A stretch of DNA of 48,601 bases from Cyanophora paradoxa (taxonomy: Eukaryota; Glaucocystophyceae; Cyanophorales; Cyanophoraceae), in the NCBI GenBank assembly GCA_004431415.1, contig QPMI01000149.1, positions 1 through 48,601 of the forward strand, in the 5' to 3' direction. Under the pieces are notes generated by a model. The model was not told where the DNA came from and did not search any database. It saw only the letters and a program-made list of their open reading frames with translations. This document shows, one piece after another, positions 41,068 through 48,601 of this stretch (positions within the stretch are counted from its first letter, which is position 1; each line of letters starts with the position of its first letter). Both the position numbers and the translations under genes were made by a program.

Positions 41068-42308
41068 CTACGCCTCCGGGGGGTCCGGGGGCAGCCTGGG
41101 GGCCATCTCGCCCCAGACGCGGTCCACCTCGGCCGCCACCTGCGCCCCCGCCCCGCCCCGCCCCGGCTCGAGAGGGGGCCCAGGCGCGGACGAGCGCGGC
41201 GGCGGGGCGCACGGCGGGGCCCCAGGACCAGCGGGCGAGGTCGAGGACGGCGCGGAGCTCGCGCCGGGTCGCCCCCAGCCGCACCGCCCCTCGCAGGTGC
41301 GACCCCAGCTGCCCCCCGCAGGTCACCGCGCGGGGGCGGGGCCGGGGGCGGGGGGACCTGCGGGGGGACGCCCATGCCGGCGAGGCTGCTGCAGAGGGCG
41401 AGCTCGCGCTGCAGCCGCGTCGGGCCCGGCCGCGACAGCACCCGCCCGTACGCGATCTCGATCATCCTGCGCAGTACGCGCTCAAACGGGGCGGGGGTTC
41501 GTGGGGCTCGAGGGGGGCAGGCACCAGGTGTCGAGGTCGGGGTGCAGCTCCGCCATGCGCGCCCGCAGCTTCTCGTACACGGAGCCGTACCTGCGGCCCG
41601 CGTGCCTCCGTCACTGGCGCCCCGGCGGCGCCCCGGGCCGCGGCCGCGGGCTCCGGAGGCGCACACGGCGCGGTTGAGGTCGACGCCCTTCTCCCACGTG
41701 CCGGCGAGCTCCCCGCGGGGCGGCTCCTTGGCCGCCGGGCGGTACGACGCGTCCGCCTCGCTGCGCCGCGCCCGTCGGGGGCGCGCGGGGGGGCGGCGCG
41801 CGCGGCACGGCCGGCACCGAATGGCCCCGAGCGCGTTGATTATCTGCGGCGGAGGCCGTCAGGCGGGCGGTGGGCGTGCACGCAGGAGGATATGCTCGCC
41901 CTGGGTATGCCGCAAATCACGTTTGATTGCAGGATGAGCTCCTGGCGTGCGCGTCATGGATGAGGGGGGCGGGCGCCGTGCCCAGCGCTAGTGCTAGCTG
42001 CAGATCAGGGGAGGCCTAGGGCCGCACGGTGCATATCTCCTTCTCCTCATCGCCGACAAGGCACTGCCAATCCTGAACGAGCGCTTCCAAGTTCCCTGCG
42101 CCGCCGCGCCGTATACGTAATTCGCGTGAGTCCACGCGCGCGCCCAGCGTCTCGGGCGATGACGCGAACCGCCGCTCGCGTGCGCGACGGCGAGGTTGCA
42201 GATCATGTCAAACTCCGTCAGCTTCCCGCAAGGCTGCAAGGCTTGGGGAGCGCTCGCCAGCAGCGGATGTGGCGGGCGCGAGGCGTCGCCGCTCGAAGCG
42301 CCGGCCAT
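41068..42308 (-). CDS. Carboxymuconolactone-decarboxylase-like (CMD/AhpD fold) protein
   Basis: Exons 42170-42308, 42028-42095, 41900-41941 and 41818-41843, further exons, and 41068-41139 last. The start MAGASSGDASRPPHP leads to MICNLAVAHASGG, LEALVQDWQ, ELILQSNVICGIPR, IINALGAIR, DASYRPAAKEPPRGEL, TWEKGVDLN, LRARMAELHPDLDTW, RMIEIAYGRVLSRPG, RELALCSSLAGMGVP, SHLRGAVRLGATRREL, VLDLARWSWGP and the end DRVWGEMAPRLPPDPPEA. Two halves of the ELILQS / RELALCS type with the SHLRGAVRLGAT stretch are typical of CMD proteins. The CxxC of AhpD peroxidases is absent, so a decarboxylase or unknown role is more likely. Two introns are GC-AG (41844-41899, 41140-41179). Confidence 0.75.
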
Positions 42309-42562
42309 GACCGGTGTGCTCGCAACGAGGTGCCTGCTCGCCTTCCAGGCGCGGCGCCCTCGCGCGGTGGGGAAGAAGCGGGGATTGCGACAGCCGCCGA
42401 GATGCGGACGAACCGAGCAGGGAGTGGCCGGGCACGCTAATACGGTCTGCTGCTTCGGTGATGCGAGTGCCGGTAGCGAGGGGACGACGAACATGTCAGA
42501 ACATCCGCGCACGGGGTACAGTAACTTCCAGACCTCTAGCGAACACCTATAAGACCAGCAAG
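42309..42562. promoter_or_regulatory. Divergent promoter region, CMD-like / coiled-coil gene
   Basis: 254 bases between divergent ATGs, with no TATA-like motif and no coding potential that fits either gene. Promoters are inferred from layout only. Confidence 0.35.
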
Positions 42563-43994
42563 ATGGCGGCCGAAGAAGGCTGCGCCAGTTGTCAGAGCAT
42601 GATGCAGGAGCTGCAGCAGTTGAGGGCCGAGAAGGAAGCCTGGATCGTCGAAAAGCTCTCGATGCAGAAGGAGGTTTGCCTTATCGCATCTCGCAACCTG
42701 TCGCCGGGCTGAGTTCTCTGCGTGCCGCAGATCGACAGGAGACAGCTTGAGATCGATATGAGAAGTCGGGAGAAGGTGATCGCGGGAAGGGCGCCTCCAG
42801 TTTCTCGAGCTGACTGGGCGGGCCATTGCAGAAGTCGCTCAAGGAAACGGTGAAGCAGGCGCATGAATACAAGCAGAAATGGACCTCAGAAAGGGCGGAA
42901 CTAGAGGCGGAGCGCGAGACTCTCAGGTGCGATTGCGCGTGCAGATCTGTTAATCGGCGGGCTTCCGGGGGTCAGCCTTCATATGCGATAGTGCATCACC
43001 TAGGCATCTCGAAACCATCACCATGTGACCGGCTGACCGCCCGGCCCGACCTAGTCCGCGCGCACAGCGCATCCAGCGAAAGCTCGCGAATGAAGAATGG
43101 ATGCGGCGCCGCGTTTCGCTTACGCGCGACGCGTCCGCAGGAAAGAGCTGGAGGAGCTGCGGACGCGGACGGTCGAGGAGCAGGAGAAGTACGCGGACAC
43201 GGAAAAGTGCCTCGAGAACCTCAAGGTCCGCCCCCGCCGCGCGCCAGGGGGCGCTCCGCCTGACGCGGCCGCGCGCGCGCCTCAGTCGTCGGTCAGCAAG
43301 CTCACCGGTGAGCTGAAGCGGCTGGAGGCGAGGCGGAGAAGGTGCCGGCGCCGCGCCCCGCCCCGCGCCGCGCCGCCGCGCCGGCGGGGCCGCTCACGGG
43401 TGCTCCTCAGCAGCCTGCCGTCGATGAACGGGCCGGCGACGGCGTTCGCGATGCTGGAGGCGTCGCTGGAGGCGGCGGGCGGCTGGCGGCGGGCCTCGTC
43501 GCCGGGCGGGGACGTGAGCGACACGTCCGACAGCCCGCGCCGCTCGCGCTCCCGGAGCCCCTTCCGCAACGCCTCGCCCCGCGCCCTCGGCGGCTGCAGC
43601 TCTCCCCGCCAGTTCCACGGTCCGCCCGCCCGCCCCTCGCCCCGGCCCGCCCCGCCCGGCGCGGCGGCCGACGGGCGGGCGGGGCGCAGCGAACGCGTAC
43701 TACCCGCGGGACCTGGCGGCGGCGCCGGGGTCGTCGATGGCGGCGGCGGCGGCGGCGGGGGCTGCGCGGGCGGCGTCGCCGTCGAGCAAGGCGAAGGACG
43801 GGGCGGGGGCGGGGGCCGTGGGGGCCCTTTCGCTGCCGCCGGCGGCGCTGGCGTCGGGCCTGTGCGCGGTGCCCGAGAACCGGCCGGAGGGGCCCCTCGA
43901 GGCAGTCCCCGAGGACGTCGAGGAGCTCGGCTCGCCCCACGAGCACGAGCCCGGCCCCGGCCCCGCCGCCCCCGCCCCGCCCCTCCCCGCCTAG
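42563..43994 (+). CDS. Coiled-coil protein, function unknown
   Basis: The ATG at 42563 starts MAAEEGCASCQSMMQEL and runs into a heptad-type coiled coil, LRAEKEAWIVEKLSMQKE. Short GT-AG introns join DRRQLEIDMRSREK, KSLKETVKQAHEYKQKW, RAELEAERETLR and KELEELRTRTVEEQEKY, then SVSKLTGELKRLEA. The second half is disordered: FAMLEASLEAAGG, a Ser/Arg block (SDTSDSPRRSRSRSPFR), Pro/Ala runs, and an acidic end, AVPEDVEELGSPHEHEP. The N-terminal CASC could bind metal, but only one pair is seen. A cytoskeletal or scaffold role would fit. No named family recognised. Confidence 0.6.
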
Positions 43995-44972
43995 CCGCCC
44001 CCTCCTCTTCTCTCCCTCCACTTTAGCAGCTAGCACGTAGCCTGTAGGCCTCCGCAGCGTTTTTGGGGCTGGGTTGGGTAGGGTAGGGGCGGGGTAGGCG
44101 GGCCGGGGTTCCCCCCGATTTTCTTCGCGCCGCGCCGCCGCGCGCAGCACAATTTTGAGCGGGACTCCCGCGATTTTCTTTATACATAGATACAAGTGCA
44201 TGTCTCTCCTGCGTTTTAGACAGCTTTCCCTTCGGGTTTCATCGGGTGTCGGTTTTCACGCGGACGCAGTCGGTAGGTCGCATGTACATGATGCCTCTCA
44301 TACGGAATACATGTCTGAACGTCGACTGAGTGGCTAGGTCCCGGGACCCTAGCCTAGTAGGCCTGGAGCCCGTGGCCCGGCGATTTTGCTGAGGACACAT
44401 ATTCGATATACTGCTCGGCGAACCGCGCGCACGTCGATCGCGACGTCACAACACGAGTACTGATCGCAGCCGCAGGCCTTAATACTGAAGCTCAGGATCT
44501 AGACGAGCGTGCCCCGGCGTCTTATGGCGTTCAACGGTTCTGAACTAGACACATGCCATGATGCTCATGGTCACTTCTGAAATAAAACTAAAACTATGCT
44601 CACTAATAACTAGCATGACAGCAGGCTCCGGAGGCTACGCATACGAGTACTGCTGCGGGACGACTCGCCAAGGCGGCGAGCTCGAGCTCCGAGGACCTCA
44701 GGGCCTGGCTATAGAAAGAACCTCGAACAATCGATCGAGCGCGATATCCATCCATGAAACAAAAACGGCAAAATTCAGGCAGCGGAATTCCAACTACCAT
44801 GTCTAGATCTGGTCATGAGCGTGAAATCCCAAAATTGCACAACTAGCGCGGGCATTCTAGATCTGGGGGACAGAAATTGCACCCAGGGCCCGCGCAAATA
44901 GATCACAATCAGAGCGATAAATAAGGCATTGGCGCGCACTGCGGCAGGCGCCGGCGGGGCCGCCGGCGGGCC
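43995..44972. other. Large convergent spacer, no gene seen
   Basis: 978 bases between stops. GGTTGGGTAGGGTAGGGGCGGGG (in parts: TTGGGTAGGG, GTAGGGGCGGGG) near 44073 is a G-run cluster able to form a quadruplex. The region 44440-44880 is less GC-rich, with ACTAAAACTATGC and GGTCATGAGCG strings. An open frame at 44558-44806 has no recognisable content. Confidence 0.5.
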
Positions 44973-47900
44973 TCAGGCGGGGACGGGGCTGGCGACGGGG
45001 GACAGGGATGCGCCGGAGGTCTCGGAGGGGGCCCGCCGCGGCTCCTCCTTGAACGATATGGTGGAGCCTGCGCCGCCCGGTGAGAGGAGGGGCGAGGGGG
45101 GGCGCCGGGGCGCGCACCCCGCTTGCTGCTGTGGCGGCGGCTGCCGCGGCCGCTGACGGCGCCGCCGCCCGCGACGGCCGCGGCGAGCAGCTCGGCCTCC
45201 TTCGGCCCGAACGCCCCGCCGCGCCGGCGGCGCCGAGCCCCGCGGCGGGGCCCCGGGCCCGGCGGGGGCGCGCTCCGGGCGGGCGGGGGCGCGTCGGGCG
45301 GGCAGGCGCCCATGCGCCCGAAGAGGCCGTCGGCGACGCGGAGGGCCTTGGAGCGCTCGGCGGGGTCCCCGAGAGGTGCCCGAGGCGCCACAGCGCGAGG
45401 GCCTCCACGTGGCGGGCCCCCAGCGCCGCCGCGGCGTCGGCGGCGCGGCGGAAGAGGGCGGCGGCGGCGGGGGCGGGGCGGCCGAGGGCGGCGGCCATGC
45501 GGCCGTGGGCGTAGAGGGCGTAGGGCCGGAGCAGCGAGTCGCGGCCGCCGCGGCGGGCGAAGGCGGCGAGGAGGGCGACGCACTCGCGGAGCGCGGCGGG
45601 GGCGTCGAGGCGGGGCGGGGCCCGGGGCCGGCCTCGAGGTCGGGGGAGGAGGCGCGGGAGCGGGAGGACTGGCGGGAGCGGGCGGAGCGGAGGGAGCGGC
45701 GCGACTCCGAGCGGAAGGAGCGCACCGAGCGGAGGGCGCGGCGGACGTCCGCCGTGGGGTCCCCCGCCGTCGCCCCCTCCGACGCCCCCTGCGCGCGGGG
45801 CCCGCGGGTCAGGCCCGCCTCGCCCGGGCGGGGGGCGGGGCCTCGTCGGACCTTGTCGCGGTCGCCGTCGGCGGCGAGCATGGAGACGAGCTCCACGTGC
45901 AGCGTCCCGAAGCTCGCCGAGAGCCGCTTCGAGCTCCGCGGCTGCGAGGGCAGCCGCGCCCCGGGCCCCGGCCCGCTCCCCTCCGCCTCCGACGCCCCCG
46001 CCCCCGCCCCCGCCCCGCCGGCCCCGCCGCCGGCGTTGAGGGCGGGGGGGTGGCCCGCCGTCGGCGACGCGGGGTTCTTCTGGGGCCGCAGCGGCGGGCT
46101 CTGACGTCGCCGAGTGAGACCAGCCCGCCCCACCTCAAAGGCGGCCGGGGGCGGGGGCCCGACCTCGGGGGTGACGGCGGAGAAGCGGCGGGCGATGACG
46201 GAGAGGATGCTCGAGCGCTTGCGCGAGGACGAGGCGAGCAGGATCGCCGGGAGCTCCCCTGCCGCCCGGCACGCTCGGAGGCCGAAGCGAAGCGAAGGGA
46301 AGGGAAGGGAAGGGAAGGGAAGGGGCACCGTTGGCGACGATGGAGGAGGCGACGATGTCGGCGAGGAGGTCGGCGAGGAGGAAGACGGGCTGCAGCACCG
46401 CCCCCAGCGCGATCACCTGCGCGCCGGCCCTGAGCGCGAGCTCGCGGGGCGCGGGGGCGGGGGCGGGGGCGGGGCGCACGCGGCCGAAGCCGCGGGCGGA
46501 ACGGTGACGGTGCAGGTCCGCCATCGCCCGGATCGCCTCCCGCACCGCCTCCTGCCCGCCCCGCCCCCGTCAGAGCACGCGGGGCGGCGGGGGCGGGGGC
46601 GGGGGCGGGGCGCGCCGGCTTCTCGCCGCGGGTCCAGCGCGCGCAGGCGCGGACGGCGTGCAGGTAGAGCTCGGCCGTCTGCGGCGCGGCGCGGTGAGGG
46701 GCGGGCGGGCGGGGGCGAAGGAGGGGGAAGAGCAAGGCGGACGGGGAGCTGGGCGGTGCCGTCGGGGAGGGCGCGCTTCGCCTCGGAGACGCACGCGTCG
46801 ACCGCCTCCGAGCAGTCCCCCCGCTGCACCAGCGTCGCCGCCCGCCCCAGCAGCCTGCCCGCCCCGCGTCAGCCGCGCCGGCCGGGGCGGTGTGGGGCGA
46901 GCGGCGCACCCCCAGACGAGGTGGAGGCGGTTGGAGGTCTGCGGGGCACCCCGTCAGGCGCGCCTCTCGCGAAGAAGAGAGGGCGGGGCCGGGGGCGGGG
47001 GCGGGGCTGCCTTGCGGGCGGTGTCGACGACGGCGAGGTAGGCGGCGTCGGCCTCGTCGAAGGCGCCCCGCGCGTGCGCCGCCAGCGGCAGCAGCGACTC
47101 CAGCTCCGACGCGTGCCTGCCGGGGGCCACCCCGCCTCAGCGCGGGGCGGGGGAGCCGGGGCGGGCGGGGCGGGCGCGCCGGAACTGCTGCTTGGAGCGG
47201 AGCTCCTCGGCGGCGACGCGGCAGAGGACCTCCGCCTCAGGCAGCTCCCCTGCGCGCCCCCGGCCCGCCGGGCTGAGGCGGGCACGCTTGGAGGGCGGTT
47301 CGAGGCTCGAGGCGCACCGGCCTCGATGAGCTGGCGGGCCTGGGCGACAAGGAGGAAGCCCAGCGCGCCCCGCCCCGCCTCCGTGTCCGCGATCTGCCGG
47401 CGAGGAGTGAGGCGGGGCGGGGCGGGGGCGCTGCGGGGCGTGGCGGACCTCGGCGGCGCGGGCGAGCCAGGGCCCGCCGCGGCGGCGGAGGGGCCCGAGG
47501 GGCAGGGTCTCGAGGGCGTGGGCGACGAGGGTGCAGCCCTCGGCGAACTCGCACGAGCTCGGGTCCCCCGCCGTCACGTGCGCCGTCAGCGCCGCGCAGT
47601 GCAGCGCGCGCAGCCAGTCCCCCGTCTGGTGCGCCAGGCCGCTGTACAGCATCAGCGCCTGCGCCGTCAGCGCGCACAGCTCCCTGCCGCGGGCGTCAGA
47701 GGCGGAGGGGAAGGAGAAAGGGCGGGGGCGGGGGCGCGCCGGTGGAGCTCGGGGCCGGCGGGGGCGGCGCGGGGCGAGGCGGCGTCGCGGAGGGGCCGGA
47801 TGGAGCGGGTGGGGCGCTGGGCGGGGCCCTCGGAGCGGACCGGGGGGCCGCGGAGGGCGAGGCGGAGGAGGCGGGCGGCGAGGGAGAGGGACGGGACGTC

Positions 47901-48601
47901 GCCCTCGGGCGCCGGCGTCCCCAGCAGCGCCAGGCACGCGTGCAGCGTCTGCGCAGAGCCGAGCCGGTCAGACGCTTCCTTCATCCCTCTCGCCCTCTCG
48001 GGCGCACGGTGCGGAGGTCAGAGAGGTGGCCGAGGGCGCCCTGCGCGTGGGCCATCGTCACGAGGCGCCGCGCCCGCTCGACCACCGCCACCCGCCGCTC
48101 CTCCTCCGGCTCCTCCCACTCCTCCTCCGCCCCCGCGCCCGCCCCCCTGCCCCTGCCCCGAGGCCCGTCTCAGGCGCCCCCTCGCGCTTCGGCACGATGC
48201 ATGCGCGCCGCACCGCCGGCAGCGGAAGGCGCGGGCGAGGGCCGAGGGGCGCGCCGCCGGCTTTGTGGGGCCGCGCAGGGGCTCGGGGGGCGGGATGAGC
48301 GCGAGGCTCTGCGCCGCGCCGCCCCCTCAGCGAGGGGATGGCAGGAGTGGAGGAAAGGGAAGGGGCGAGCCTGGCGGGAGATGTCGACGGTCTCGGCGTA
48401 GGCGCCGGCCTCGAGGGCCTCGGCCGCCGCGATGTCGAAGTACGCCACCGCCCGCAGCCGCTCCCCGCACTGCAGCGGCAGGCCCTGTCAGCGGCGCCGG
48501 GGCGGGGGGGCGGGGCGGGGCGGGGGCGGGGCCTGGAGGAGGTGGTAGGAGAGGAGGTTGGCGAGGGCGCCCCGCCGCGAGGGCGTCGCCCGCGCCTCCA
48601 G
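44973..48601 (-). CDS. C-terminal part of a TPR-like alpha-solenoid protein, truncated at window edge
   Basis: The gene enters from the right edge, so its start and N-terminal domains are missing. Exons joined by short introns encode helix pairs of TPR type: YFDIAAAEALEAGAYAETV, ALMLYSGLAHQTGDWLRAL, EGCTLVAHALETLPLGPL, RAAEVRHA-like, AFDEADAAYLAVVDTARK, ALYAHGRMAAALGRP, LFRRAADAAAALGARHVEA and LALWRLGHLSG. The middle contains a Ser/Arg block (RSFRSESRRSLRSARSRQS), and the end reads GSTISFKEEPRRAPSETS then SPVASPVPA. The GRPAPAAALFRRA...LGARHVEALALW style resembles TPR tails of cyclase- or ATPase-linked regulatory proteins, but without the N-terminus the function cannot be called. Confidence 0.6.

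Overview
This window looks like a nuclear contig from a photosynthetic protist, most likely a glaucophyte alga close to Cyanophora. No database was searched. The evidence is: genes split by many very short, extremely GC-rich introns (about 35-110 bp); a protein at 17540-19412 that starts Met-Ala-Phe with a Ser/Arg/Ala-rich presequence, the phenylalanine-near-the-start style known for Cyanophora cyanelle transit peptides; and a gene set (SCYL1, TTC1, mitochondrial carrier, TRIM37-like ligase) that is plainly eukaryotic.

Positions 1-6700 differ. They are visibly less GC-rich, show no convincing introns and hold virus-like genes: a fibronectin-III/glycine-rich fibre-like protein, two tandem related putative structural proteins, an HNH endonuclease and two orphan proteins. 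Most are broken by frameshifts. Three arrays of one heptanucleotide (GGGACTT), each ending in the same short flank, lie among them. I read this as a decaying endogenous DNA-virus or polinton-like element. Positions 6700-11300 are mainly repeat: a CGCGATCG cluster, CCCCG tracts, AGCTAGC repeats, an inverted-repeat-bounded segment and a minisatellite of roughly 138 bp units.

From 11319 to the right edge the genes are dense: a CAMK-like protein kinase with an inserted domain (+), a tyrosine-kinase-like protein with a C-terminal SH2 domain (-), a putative cyanelle membrane protein (-), a 54-residue membrane protein (+), a mitochondrial carrier (-), an SCYL1-type pseudokinase (+), a TIR protein ending in a NAC-alpha-type UBA domain (-), TTC1 (+), an FkbM methyltransferase with a Golgi-style signal anchor (-), a TRIM37-like RING/B-box/coiled-coil/MATH protein (+), an uncharacterised low-complexity gene (-), a carboxymuconolactone-decarboxylase-like protein (-), a coiled-coil protein (+) and the C-terminal part of a TPR-like protein (-) that runs off the right edge.

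For the CAMK, TIR, TTC1 and TRIM genes I placed every exon by hand, and the reading phase closes from start to stop. The base-level sequence is therefore reliable there. This makes it likely that the frameshifts in the viral region are real decay, and it exposes an unusual number of GC-AG introns. The genes do not form one pathway. Several (the kinase-SH2 protein, the TIR-UBA protein and the TRIM-MATH ligase) are signalling or ubiquitin-type proteins with architectures unexpected in an alga.
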